NCBI RefSeq assembly: GCF_018854015.1 | Contig: NZ_JAAXYO010000039.1 | Span: 176,286 to 240,285 of the forward strand | Reading direction: 5' to 3' | Source: Igneacidithiobacillus copahuensis | Lineage (GTDB): Bacteria; Pseudomonadota; Gammaproteobacteria; Acidithiobacillales; Acidithiobacillaceae | Length of the DNA stretch: 64,000 nt | Part shown: piece by piece, positions 25,664 through 34,549 of the stretch | How positions within the stretch are numbered: position 1 is the first letter of the stretch | How the letters are laid out: every line of letters begins with the position of its first letter | The notes under the pieces: generated by a model | Databases searched by the model: none | Seen by the model: the letters and a program-made list of their open reading frames with translations, nothing else | What the model was told of the DNA's origin: nothing | Program-made: the position numbers and the translations under genes

Positions 25664-27436
25664 TCATGCGGGCGAAAGGTGGCCGAAGGCCAGCTGCGCC
25701 TCGTCCCCACTAGCCCCGTCCTCCAGGCGCCACGCTCCACCACCCAACAGGCGCAGGCAACGCGAATGATAGCGCCAGAGGCTCGAGCGATGGCCGACAC
25801 TGATGATAGCAGAGGCGGGAAGCACATCAGCGAGCAAACGATACAGCTCCCCCTCGGCACGTTCGTCGAGGGCGGAGCTTGCTTCGTCGAGAAAAATCCA
25901 GCGCGGCCTTTGCAGCAGGATACGGGCAAAGGCCAAGCGTTGCTGTTCGCCCAATGAGAGGGTGTGGGACCAAAGCCGGGTCTCCTCCAGTTGACCGATC
26001 AGGCTACCCATACCCACCCGTTGCAATGCCTCCGTCAGCACCCGGTCACTACTGTCCTCCAGTCCATAAGGGTAGACCAGGACATCGCGCAGCGTGCCCA
26101 TGGGCAGGTAGGGACGCTGCGGCAAAAAGAGAGGCCGCTCGCCAGCCGGTAGCCCCACCGCGCCATCCCCATAGGGCCAGATTCCGGCCAGGGCGCGAAT
26201 CAGGGTGCTTTTGCCGCTACCGGAGGCCCCCATGATCAGCAGATGTTCGCTAGGTGCCACCTGCAATTGGAGTCCATTCACCAGATTTCGCCCATCCGGC
26301 AGCCGCACGTTGAGATCGGTAACCTCCAGCCGCGGGGTATCCCGTCGCTCGATGTGATAATGCTTGTCCTGGATCTCATGTACCTCGCCCATGGACTGCC
26401 GGAAAAAGCGCAAACGATCGACCACCGCGTGCCAATTGGCCAGTGTCGTATAACTGCTGACGATAAAGGACAGCGCCCCCTGTACCTGGGCGAAGGCGGC
26501 CATGATCTGTTGCAGACCGCCGACGCCAATTTCCTTGTTGACGAAATACGCAGGCAGGCAAACGACCAGCGGGAAAATGATGGCAATCTGGCCGTAGGCC
26601 GAGGTCCACCAGTTCAGGCGCATACTCCGCCAGATGATCCGCCAGAAATTGGCGTAGACCTCAGCAAAGCGCTGGCGGAAGTGTTTTCCCTCCCGCTCCT
26701 CGCCGCCATACAGGGCGACGCTTTCACTGTTTTCCCGCAGGCGCATCATGCTGAAACGGAAGTCGGCTTGATAGCGCTCCTGCATGAAGTTCAGGCGAAT
26801 CAGAGGCCTACCAATTAGGGCGGTGATGATGGTACCGAAAACCGAATAGATCAGCGCCGCCCAGACCAGATAACCAGGAATGGAAAAGGTCTGCCCATGG
26901 AAGGGGATCCAGATCATTGCCGACAGCTCCCAGAGCATGAAGATGAAGGTCCCCAGGGTCACCACCGAACTGAACAAACCAATGACGATGTTGAGGGTCT
27001 GGCTAGTAAATGATGCCAGATCCTCACTGATACGTTGGTCCGGGTTGTCAGTACCATCGCCCAACACCTGCATATGGTAGTAGGTACGTCGCGCCAGCCA
27101 GGCATCCAAATAGGAGTGGGTGAGCCAGCGCCGCCAGCGGATGACGATCATCTCGGTGAAGAAACTCTGGGAAACCGCGGCAATGATGTAGGCCGTGGCC
27201 AGGCCAAAAAACACGAAAATCTGCTGCCAGGCCGCGCTCGCCTGATAATGCTGTACCGCATTCCAGAACACCGCATACCACTGGGTGATCCGATACGAGA
27301 TGAACACCATGAAAAGATTGAGGCCGATGATCAGGGCAAAGACGCCGCGTGCCAGCCAACGATCCTCCGAACTCGTCCAATAGGGCTTGCTGATTTGCCA
27401 TAGATCGCGAAAAAACTCGCGATTGAACTGCCGCAT
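25664..27436 (-). CDS. SbmA/YddA-type ABC transporter (fused permease-ATPase)
   Basis: The 590-residue protein is a half-transporter: an N-terminal SbmA/BacA-like membrane domain (WYAVFWNAVQHY, NPDQRISEDL) and a C-terminal ATPase with GASGSGKST, signature LSLGEQQR and IFLDEASSALD. The group resembles E. coli YddA and peroxisomal ABCD transporters. The substrate is not known. It faces away from the DsrE gene to its right. Confidence 0.85.
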   Translation of the reverse strand: MRQFNREFFRDLWQISKPYWTSSEDRWLARGVFALIIGLNLFMVFISYRITQWYAVFWNAVQHYQASAAWQQIFVFFGLATAYIIAAVSQSFFTEMIVIRWRRWLTHSYLDAWLARRTYYHMQVLGDGTDNPDQRISEDLASFTSQTLNIVIGLFSSVVTLGTFIFMLWELSAMIWIPFHGQTFSIPGYLVWAALIYSVFGTIITALIGRPLIRLNFMQERYQADFRFSMMRLRENSESVALYGGEEREGKHFRQRFAEVYANFWRIIWRSMRLNWWTSAYGQIAIIFPLVVCLPAYFVNKEIGVGGLQQIMAAFAQVQGALSFIVSSYTTLANWHAVVDRLRFFRQSMGEVHEIQDKHYHIERRDTPRLEVTDLNVRLPDGRNLVNGLQLQVAPSEHLLIMGASGSGKSTLIRALAGIWPYGDGAVGLPAGERPLFLPQRPYLPMGTLRDVLVYPYGLEDSSDRVLTEALQRVGMGSLIGQLEETRLWSHTLSLGEQQRLAFARILLQRPRWIFLDEASSALDERAEGELYRLLADVLPASAIISVGHRSSLWRYHSRCLRLLGGGAWRLEDGASGDEAQLAFGHLSPA

Positions 27437-27473
27437 ACTCGCTCTCCGCCAGGTTACCCAAAAAACCGGCCCC

Positions 27474-27489
27474 GGGCGCAGATTTTGCT
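27474..27489 (+). promoter_or_regulatory. Candidate sigma-54 promoter for the Tat-DsrE gene
   Basis: GGGCGCA, GATT, TTGCT fits TGGCACG-N4-TTGCW at 9 of 12 fixed positions, with GG and GC 10 bases apart. An inverted repeat CAGATT-N5-AATCTG at 27479-27495 overlaps it and could be a control site. The gene starts 39 bases downstream. Confidence 0.4.
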
Positions 27490-27528
27490 AATCTGAGGGG
27501 GCCAATCCATAGTGACGAGGAGCATAGC

Positions 27529-28017
27529 ATGGCCGAGGACAAAAACCATTCACGTCGCCGCTTTCTCGGCGGCCTGGTCGCCGCAGGCGCGGCATCGGCA
27601 GTGGCCGTAGCGGCACAGGGCCAGGGCATGGGAATGGGCATGATGGGACCATCGAAAAACAAGGTGGTCTATCAGCTCAATCAGTCTGATCCCGCCTATA
27701 TCCTGGATATCTTACATAGCGCGGCGGTGGTGCTAGGGCATTTCAACAATGACGTCGATATCGTCATCGACTGTTTCGGTCCCGGCATCTGGCTCCTGGT
27801 CAAGGCCGAGAAGAACCATCAGCACTACAGTAAATTCATTCAGGAGCAGGTTTCCAGTCTGCACATGTACGGTGTGGTATTTGATGCCTGTGAACAAACC
27901 ATGAAAACCATCAAGATCGGCAACGAAGATCTGATTTCCGAAGCCACTCCGGTATTCAGCGGTGCTGTCGAGCTGATCACGCTACAGCAGAAGGGATACG
28001 CCTATATCGCTTGGTAA
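27529..28017 (+). CDS. Tat-exported DsrE/F-like sulfur protein
   Basis: The 162-residue protein begins with a twin-arginine signal (SRRRFLGG followed by an Ala-rich stretch) and continues with a DsrE/F-like fold (KVVYQLNQSDP, DIVIDCFGPGIWLLV, VVFDACEQTM). Cys 85 and Cys 125, or nearby, are candidates for sulfur binding. DsrE-like proteins carry sulfane sulfur; export would place this one in the periplasm. GAGGAG precedes the ATG. The exact role is unknown. Confidence 0.78.
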   Translation: MAEDKNHSRRRFLGGLVAAGAASAVAVAAQGQGMGMGMMGPSKNKVVYQLNQSDPAYILDILHSAAVVLGHFNNDVDIVIDCFGPGIWLLVKAEKNHQHYSKFIQEQVSSLHMYGVVFDACEQTMKTIKIGNEDLISEATPVFSGAVELITLQQKGYAYIAW

Positions 28018-28024
28018 TGGACAA

Positions 28025-28834
28025 CTAGAGCCGCCGGTGCTGCAACACCGGCAGGCGCGCTCGGATCTGCGCCAGTTGGCCAAGCTCCAGTTCCGCCAGA
28101 ACGACCCCTGCGCCCCCTTCCTGAACCGCCAGTACCTGGCCCCAGGGATCGATGATCATGCTGTGGCCCCAGGTTTCCCGGCCATTGGCATGCTTGCCGC
28201 CCTGATCGGCGGCCAGGACGAAGGCCTGATTTTCGATGGCGCGGGCGCGCAAGAGGGTCTCCCAGTGGGCGCGTCCGGTCTGCACGGTGAAGGCGCTCGG
28301 CACAACCAGGAGGGATGCGCCAGCATAGTGGCGATAGAGCTCGGGAAAACGCAGGTCATAACAGATCGACAAACCGATTCCACCCCAAGGACTCTCGACC
28401 AGCACCGGCTTGGCGCCCGGCGCAATGGTCGCAGATTCTCGATAACTTTCGCCGCCCGCAAGATCCACATCAAAGAGATGGATCTTGTCGTAGCGCGCCC
28501 GTAGCGTGCCTTGCTCGTCGTACGCCAACAGACTGGCGAAGCAGCGACCATCCGGGGCACGCAGAGGGATACTTCCGCCCAGCAGCCAGATCCCATGGCG
28601 CCTTGCCTGCTCTGCTAAAAAATCCTGGATGGGACCGCTGCCGGGCTCCTCCATGAGGGCCAATTTATCGGTATCGCGCAGACCCATAAAGGCAAAATTT
28701 TCCGGCAGCAGAACCAGCTTGGCACCGGCGACGCTGGCATCGTTGACCGATTCAGCTGCCGATGCGAGATTTTGCTCGAGATCAGCACCGGATACCGTCT
28801 GGATGACCGCACATAAAAGTTGGTTATCTGTCAT
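28025..28834 (-). CDS. Nit/YbeM-type carbon-nitrogen hydrolase (possible deaminated-glutathione amidase)
   Basis: The 269-residue enzyme has the nitrilase-superfamily triad: Glu in LLPENF, Lys in YDKIHLFDV and Cys in SICYDLRFPE. The Nit1/YbeM branch hydrolyses deaminated glutathione. Its place at the end of an operon with glutaredoxin and thioredoxin supports a thiol-repair role, but omega-amidase activity is also possible. Start 28834 has GAGGGA before it and lies 21 bases after trxC. Confidence 0.75.
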   Translation of the reverse strand: MTDNQLLCAVIQTVSGADLEQNLASAAESVNDASVAGAKLVLLPENFAFMGLRDTDKLALMEEPGSGPIQDFLAEQARRHGIWLLGGSIPLRAPDGRCFASLLAYDEQGTLRARYDKIHLFDVDLAGGESYRESATIAPGAKPVLVESPWGGIGLSICYDLRFPELYRHYAGASLLVVPSAFTVQTGRAHWETLLRARAIENQAFVLAADQGGKHANGRETWGHSMIIDPWGQVLAVQEGGAGVVLAELELGQLAQIRARLPVLQHRRL

Positions 28835-28855
28835 CCCGTCCCTCAAAAAAGCCGT

Positions 28856-29281
28856 TCAGAGGCCCTGTCCGGCGAGCCAGCGCTGAATGTCGGCAGCGCC
28901 CATGGCGCCGCTTTGTCGTGCTACCTCACGCCCGCCGCGAAACAGTACCATGGTCGGGATGGAGCGAATCTGATAACGCGCCCCGGTCTGTCCATCCGCT
29001 TCGGTATTGAGCTTGGCAAAGAGGCAGCGTCCCTGCATCTGCTGCGCAGCCTGGGCGAAGGCCGGCGCCATCATGCGACACGGCCCACACCAGGGCGCCC
29101 AAAAATCTACCAGTACGGGCAGGTCGTTGCGCTCGATATAGCGTTGAAAGGCAGCGCCCTGCAACTCCACCGGATGGTCGGCAAAGAGTGGCTGGTGGCA
29201 CTTGCCGCATTTGGGATGCTGCCCCAAACGCTCCTGAAGGACTGCATTGACGGCGCCACAGTGAGGACAAACGATGTGCAT
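28856..29281 (-). CDS. trxC: Thioredoxin 2 (TrxC)
   Basis: The 141-residue protein has an N-terminal zinc ribbon (C5, C8, C25, C28) and a thioredoxin domain with WCGPC at C65/C68. This is the TrxC form, usually induced by oxidative stress. GGGAGG precedes the start at 29281. It sits between grx and the Nit-type gene in a continuous leftward run. Confidence 0.92.
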   Translation of the reverse strand: MHIVCPHCGAVNAVLQERLGQHPKCGKCHQPLFADHPVELQGAAFQRYIERNDLPVLVDFWAPWCGPCRMMAPAFAQAAQQMQGRCLFAKLNTEADGQTGARYQIRSIPTMVLFRGGREVARQSGAMGAADIQRWLAGQGL

Positions 29282-29295
29282 CGGAAACCTCCCTT

Positions 29296-29553
29296 TCAGT
29301 TTCGCAGCAGGGGATCCAGTTCTCCGCGCCGATCGAGGGCCAGCAGGTCGTCGCAGCCACCGATGTGGCGCTGGGCGATGAAGATTTGTGGCACGGTACG
29401 CCGACCGGCGGCACGTTGGATCATTTCTGCACGACGATGCGGCTCTTGGTCCACCCAGATGATCTGCGCCGCGACCTGTTTCTGTTGCAGCAAGGCCAGA
29501 GCGCGCCGACAGTACCCGCAGGCATGGGTCGCATAGACAATGACTTCCGCCAT
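29296..29553 (-). CDS. grxC: Glutaredoxin
   Basis: The 85-residue dithiol glutaredoxin shows the C12-G-Y-C15 active site and the TVPQIFI and GGCDDLLAL glutathione-binding segments. The usual active site is CPYC; Gly replaces Pro here. It overlaps the stop of the rhodanese gene by one base and precedes trxC by 14 bases. Confidence 0.88.
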   Translation of the reverse strand: MAEVIVYATHACGYCRRALALLQQKQVAAQIIWVDQEPHRRAEMIQRAAGRRTVPQIFIAQRHIGGCDDLLALDRRGELDPLLRN

Positions 29554-29972
29554 TACTTGTCCACCGGCAGGCCGGCGCTCCGCCATGCCTGAATCCCACC
29601 CTTGAGACTATACACCTTCTGAAAACCCGCCTTGTGCAGGATCGACGCCGCCCGTGCCGAGCGCATGCCGCTGGCGCATTGGCAAATCACGTGGTGCTCC
29701 TGATGCTTTTCCAGATCTTTGAGATACTTGTTCAATTCTCCGACCGGGATGTGCTTGGCCGCAGGGAGATGGCCACGCGACCATTCATTCTGCTCACGCA
29801 CATCGATCACCAGGGCATCATGCTGATTGATGAGCTGCACGGCACGCTCCGGGGTGATCTCTTCGACACCCGCCAGTTTGCGGCTGAGTGGCCCCTTGAA
29901 AATCAGTACGAGAAAACCAAGGGCCAGCAAGAGCAGGGGCCAATGGGTAGACAGCTCGGCGCCGATGTTCAC
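29553..29972 (-). CDS. Membrane-anchored rhodanese
   Basis: The 139-residue protein has an N-terminal membrane helix (about 11-25) and one rhodanese domain. The active loop is C99-A-S-G-M-R, with LVIDVREQNEW and GHLPAAKHIPV as family landmarks. Rhodaneses carry persulfide sulfur. With the DUF2892 protein upstream it resembles the two halves of E. coli YgaP, here as separate genes. Confidence 0.85.
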   Translation of the reverse strand: MNIGAELSTHWPLLLLALGFLVLIFKGPLSRKLAGVEEITPERAVQLINQHDALVIDVREQNEWSRGHLPAAKHIPVGELNKYLKDLEKHQEHHVICQCASGMRSARAASILHKAGFQKVYSLKGGIQAWRSAGLPVDK

Positions 29973-29975
29973 TGC

Positions 29976-30197
29976 TTATCTCCCACAGCTAGGGGCATCG
30001 CTGACTCCCATTTTATGCAGGATATTCACCAGCGGACAGAAGCCCGAGATGCCACTCTGGAAAAGGTTGAACCCAACAAAAAGGGTGAATACCAAAAACC
30101 ACTCACTCACAAAGATCGGACTGCTCGGTGCGCCCAGGGCAACACTCACGAATACAAAGGTACCCGCTACCACCCGAACCCAATTTTCTGTCGTCAT
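29976..30197 (-). CDS. DUF2892 (YgaP transmembrane-like) protein
   Basis: The 73-residue protein has two membrane segments and the family pattern GFNLFQSGISGFCPL with a following Cys-containing tail. It matches the membrane part of YgaP. It lies 3 bases before the rhodanese gene and directly after the RND gene. Confidence 0.78.
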   Translation of the reverse strand: MTTENWVRVVAGTFVFVSVALGAPSSPIFVSEWFLVFTLFVGFNLFQSGISGFCPLVNILHKMGVSDAPSCGR

Positions 30198-30198
30198 T

Positions 30199-33100
30199 TC
30201 AGGAAACCTCCGGCGTTTTGCGCTCCAAATGTCGTTCCCACAGGAAGTAAAGCAGCGGGATCACGATCAGTGTCAACATGGTGGAGGCGAATGTACCAAA
30301 AATCAAGGACACTGCCAGACCGCCAAATACCGGATCGCTGACCATGATCGCCGAGCCGAACATGATGGCCAGCGCCGTCAGCAGAATCGGGCGAAACCGC
30401 ACGGCACCTGCCTCGATCACCGCTTCGTCCAAGGGGTATCCCTCGCGCCGATACTCGATGATGAAATCGATCAGCAACAGAGAGTTACGCACCACCACCC
30501 CCGCCAGGGCAATGACGCCAATCATCGAGGTGGCGTTGAACGGCGTATTCAGCAGCCAATGACCGGGGAAGACACCGATCAGGGTTAGGGGAATCGCGCC
30601 CATAACAATGATCGGCATGATGAAGGACTGGTAGTACGCCACCAACATCAGGTAAATGAACACCAGGGCAATGATGAATGCCGCCCCCAGATCGCGAAAG
30701 ACGTCCAGAGTGAGCCGCATATCACCGCCCCAAAGGATCTGGTAGTGAGTGATATCATTCGGCTGCGCCGGCATGAAACCCAAGTTACCCGTATGCAGGT
30801 GCACGCCGTCCAAAGTTTTGCCATCGAGCATGTTGTTGAGCGTGTAGGTAGCATAGACCGGACTGGAACCCAGCAAATCTCCGGTCACGTAGACCACCTC
30901 GTGCTGATCACGATCGACAATCGGCTTGGCTTGGGTAGTTTTCTCGATGGTAACGATGCTCGCCAGCGGCACCTGTTTTCCTGCCTCATTGCGGATGCGC
31001 AGGCTCAATATCTGCGACTCCCAGGCACGATCAGCGGGGGGTACTCGGAGAATGATATCCACAGGTTCGCGCGCGCTGGGGACAGCGATGGTGCCGATCT
31101 TGGTCCCGGCGATGTAATCGTGTACCAATTCCGCCACCTGCGCCGGCGCGACCCCGGCCAGCATCGCCTTTTCCGTCAGGACATGGATGCGATATTCGGG
31201 AACTGTACCGGTGACTGAGTCGTCGACATTGATCATGTCGTAGACCTTGCGGAAACGCTCTTCGACCTGCCCCGCCAGCTGCCGCAGCTTGTCATAGTCG
31301 GGACCATAAAGCTCCGCCACCACCTGGGCACGTACGGGAGGCCCTGGCGGCACCTCGAAGAGCTTGATCACCGTACCCGGAAAGCGCTGCTCCAGCGGCG
31401 CAATCTTTTTGTAGATATCCACACTGACCGCATGCGACATCGGGCGTTCGCTGCGCGGCACCAAATTGACCTGGATCTGCGCATAGTTACTGCCTTTGCG
31501 CATCATGTCGCCACGCACCAGCCCGGCAAAGTCCACCGGCGCGGAGCGCCCTACATAGTTCTGGAAATTTTCGACGTACGGATTCTGCGCCAGTACCTGC
31601 CCCACCGCCTGCACCACCCGCCCGGTTTGGGCGAGCGCCGTCCCCGCCGGGGTATCGACCTGGATCATGAAGTCACTGACATTGCCCGCCGGTAACATCT
31701 TGACGTTGACCCCCAGGGCACTCAGCGGACCATTCATGCCCGAGGGCCGGACAAACTGCCACGCCGGCATCAACATCACCAGGAGCAGCAGTACGATGAC
31801 TACTAAAAAAAAGAGATTGCGCCGCCCAGCAGAACGCAACAAGGGCGTGAAGACCCGCAGATACGCGCGCTGCAGGGCATCGCGCTGGGCGTGCCCATCG
31901 TCATGCTGCTGCGCCGCAGCATGACGCTCGGCCTTGCCGCGCAGGAAGCGGTAGGCACCCCAGGGAACCACGGTGTAGGCGAGCAACACCGACGCGATCA
32001 TGGCAATGGGAACAAAGATCGGGATGGGCAGCATGAACGGTCCCATCATGCCGGTAACGAAGGCCATCGGCACGAAGGCGAGGATCACCGCCAGGGTAGC
32101 AATATTGGTGGGATTGCCGATCTCGTTGGTGGCCATCACCACCTTATCGGCAAAGCTGCGCCTTTCCCCGCCATGACTGAGGTGGCGATGGATATTTTCG
32201 ATGACGACGATGCCACCATCGACCAAGAGACCCAGGGACAGAATCAGAGCGAACAAGGTAATACGGTTGATGGTCTGCCCAAGGATCCAGCCAATCCCGA
32301 GAACCACTCCCAGGGTAAGGGGCACGGTAAGGATGACGATAGCGGCCTCGCGCCAACCCAAAAAGATCAGCAGAATGACGGCGACCACGCCCACTGCGAT
32401 ACTCAGATGTTCAAAGAGCGTGCTCACCGCATCGTCGGCGCGCGCGCCGTAATCGCGAGTGACGGATACATGCACGCCCTGGGGAATGGCTTCTGTCTCC
32501 AGGCGTTGTAATTTAGCCTTGAGGGCATCGGCAACGACCACGGCATTGGTTCCCGGTCGTTTGGCCAGAGTAATGGTGACTGCAGGCATGCTGGTACCGG
32601 CGGGCAGTCCGAGACCGTTGGCCGGACCAGTGTTGTCGGTCACCAAGGTATTCGTTTCCGCCGCCCCTTCTTCCACCCGCGCCACGTCATGCAGATAGAT
32701 CGGCCGGTTGTCATGGGAGCCGATGATCACATCACCCACCGCCGAGCCCGAACCAAGCGCCGCATTGACGCGCAGGGGAATGCGCTGATTATCGGCAACC
32801 AGATGCCCTGCAGGCATCACCAAGTTACTGCCCTGCAACGCCTGCTTCAGTTGCGCCAGGCTTACCCCGCTGCTGGCCAGCTTTTGCGGATCGATCCAGA
32901 TATTCACCGCCTCTTGGGCACCACCAATCAGCTCGGCGTTGGCTACGTCAGGCACATTCTGCAACTGATTCATGACGCGCATGGCCACCGCACGCAGTTG
33001 TACCTGATTCAAATGGGAGGAACTCAAGGTGACATCGAGGATGGGGACATCGTTGATGCCGATGGACTTGACCAGCGGCTGCATGGTCCCCGGCGGCATG

Positions 33101-33483
33101 CGGTCGATGTTGCGGCTGAGCTGGTTATAAACCTCAAGGAGACTCTTTTCCTCATTGGCACCCACCTGAAACTGCACGGTGACGATGCCCATATCATTCA
33201 CTGCATAGCCGTACGTGTGATGCACGCCGGGCAGAGAGGCCATCAGCGCCTCCAGCGGGCGCACCACGAGATTATGCACTTCCTCACTGTTGGAGCCCGG
33301 GCGCATGACGAAGATCTCCGCTGCCGGCACCACGATTTCCGGGTTGTACAGGCGCGGAGTCACGAGCACCGCCATCGCTCCAAAGAGGGCAATGGCGAGC
33401 ATGATCAATACCGTGATCTTGGAGCGATAAAAGCCGCTGGCCAGACGACCGGCCAGATTCATCTTTGCTACATTCTCAGCCAT
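30199..33483 (-). CDS. RND-family efflux permease (AcrB/AcrF-like)
   Basis: The 1094-residue inner-membrane antiporter has two sets of transmembrane segments and two large periplasmic loops. The helix that carries the proton relay reads LLVDGGIVVIENI: the first relay Asp is present but the second is Gly, unlike the DD of typical drug pumps. With the adaptor and TolC genes it forms a complete tripartite pump. It overlaps the adaptor gene by 8 bases. The substrate is unknown; context suggests thiol- or sulfur-related toxic compounds. Confidence 0.9.
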   Translation of the reverse strand: MAENVAKMNLAGRLASGFYRSKITVLIMLAIALFGAMAVLVTPRLYNPEIVVPAAEIFVMRPGSNSEEVHNLVVRPLEALMASLPGVHHTYGYAVNDMGIVTVQFQVGANEEKSLLEVYNQLSRNIDRMPPGTMQPLVKSIGINDVPILDVTLSSSHLNQVQLRAVAMRVMNQLQNVPDVANAELIGGAQEAVNIWIDPQKLASSGVSLAQLKQALQGSNLVMPAGHLVADNQRIPLRVNAALGSGSAVGDVIIGSHDNRPIYLHDVARVEEGAAETNTLVTDNTGPANGLGLPAGTSMPAVTITLAKRPGTNAVVVADALKAKLQRLETEAIPQGVHVSVTRDYGARADDAVSTLFEHLSIAVGVVAVILLIFLGWREAAIVILTVPLTLGVVLGIGWILGQTINRITLFALILSLGLLVDGGIVVIENIHRHLSHGGERRSFADKVVMATNEIGNPTNIATLAVILAFVPMAFVTGMMGPFMLPIPIFVPIAMIASVLLAYTVVPWGAYRFLRGKAERHAAAQQHDDGHAQRDALQRAYLRVFTPLLRSAGRRNLFFLVVIVLLLLVMLMPAWQFVRPSGMNGPLSALGVNVKMLPAGNVSDFMIQVDTPAGTALAQTGRVVQAVGQVLAQNPYVENFQNYVGRSAPVDFAGLVRGDMMRKGSNYAQIQVNLVPRSERPMSHAVSVDIYKKIAPLEQRFPGTVIKLFEVPPGPPVRAQVVAELYGPDYDKLRQLAGQVEERFRKVYDMINVDDSVTGTVPEYRIHVLTEKAMLAGVAPAQVAELVHDYIAGTKIGTIAVPSAREPVDIILRVPPADRAWESQILSLRIRNEAGKQVPLASIVTIEKTTQAKPIVDRDQHEVVYVTGDLLGSSPVYATYTLNNMLDGKTLDGVHLHTGNLGFMPAQPNDITHYQILWGGDMRLTLDVFRDLGAAFIIALVFIYLMLVAYYQSFIMPIIVMGAIPLTLIGVFPGHWLLNTPFNATSMIGVIALAGVVVRNSLLLIDFIIEYRREGYPLDEAVIEAGAVRFRPILLTALAIMFGSAIMVSDPVFGGLAVSLIFGTFASTMLTLIVIPLLYFLWERHLERKTPEVS

Positions 33484-34549
33484 GCGCAGCCCCGGTACTC
33501 TCGATCCGGTCGCCGTTGTCGACGGCTTCGATGTTGCTGACGACGATTCGCTCGCCAGCGCTCAAGCCCGCCAGGATTTGCACCTGATCACCAATCTTTT
33601 GCCCCGGACGCACCATGCGATACTCTGCCACGCCCTGGGAATTGACGACGAAGACGCCGGGGATACCCGCCCGGTTGAGCAACGCACCCTGCGGAATACG
33701 CAGTGTCGTTGTCTCACCGACCTGGGGAATCTGTACCTGCACAAAAGCCCCGGCCTGGATGTCGCTGCCCGCAGGCAGGCTCAGTTTTACCAGATGGCTG
33801 TGGGTCACCGGATCGGCCACGGGTACCAGGTCGCGCACCGTCGCCGTGAGCGCCTTGCCGTCATTGTCGACGACAAGTGCTTGTCCAACGTGGAGAGTGG
33901 CGAAGGCGGCAGTGCCGACACTGCAATCGACTTCGAGCTGCTGCGGATTGGCCAGGGCCAGAACCGGATGACCGGGGGCAACCAGATCACCATTTTGCAG
34001 ATACTTCTGCGTGATCACCCCGGCAAAGGGCGCCGTCACCCGAGCGTAGCGCAACTGGGCAGCAGCACTGCCAGTGCCGGCGCGCGCCGCAGCAACCTGC
34101 GCTTTGGCCATCTGATACTGGCTCTGTACCTGATCCCACTGCTTTTGCGGGATGGCCTGAGCCTCGTAGAGCTTCTTGAAGCGATCATAGTTCGACTGCG
34201 CATCCGCAAAATTGGCCTCGGCCTGGGCGAGGCTTGCCTGCGCCTGCGCCACTTGACTATCGACATCTGCTGGATCCACCTGAAAGAGCAACTGGCCCGC
34301 ACGTACGGATTCACCCACATGTACCTGCAGACCACGTAGATAGCCGCTCAAACGGGAACCCAACTGTATCTGCTGACTGGCCATGACCGTGCCCGGCACG
34401 GTCTCATAACCAAGCCCCTTGCCGGCGGCAAGGGTCAGGGTCTGCGCCTGCACCGATTCGCCAACAGCACCGACATGGGGCGGCTTCTGTCCACAACCGG
34501 CCAAGCCCAAACTCAAGATGATTGCGACCGTCAAAAACTGTTTCTTCAC
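33476..34549 (-). CDS. RND efflux periplasmic adaptor (membrane fusion protein)
   Basis: The 357-residue protein begins with a lipoprotein signal (LSLGLAGCGQ, lipid-bearing Cys) and has the adaptor order of lipoyl halves, a coiled-coil hairpin rich in Ala/Gln, and a beta-barrel. It links the RND permease to TolC. It overlaps tolC by 4 bases and the permease gene by 8 bases. Confidence 0.9.
   Translation of the reverse strand: MKKQFLTVAIILSLGLAGCGQKPPHVGAVGESVQAQTLTLAAGKGLGYETVPGTVMASQQIQLGSRLSGYLRGLQVHVGESVRAGQLLFQVDPADVDSQVAQAQASLAQAEANFADAQSNYDRFKKLYEAQAIPQKQWDQVQSQYQMAKAQVAAARAGTGSAAAQLRYARVTAPFAGVITQKYLQNGDLVAPGHPVLALANPQQLEVDCSVGTAAFATLHVGQALVVDNDGKALTATVRDLVPVADPVTHSHLVKLSLPAGSDIQAGAFVQVQIPQVGETTTLRIPQGALLNRAGIPGVFVVNSQGVAEYRMVRPGQKIGDQVQILAGLSAGERIVVSNIEAVDNGDRIESTGAAHG

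Noticed and set aside
28033..28052. GCCGGTG-CTGCAA-CACCGGC hairpin as a bidirectional terminator between the DsrE and amidase genes
   Set aside because: No T-run on either side, and it lies inside the coding end of the amidase gene.
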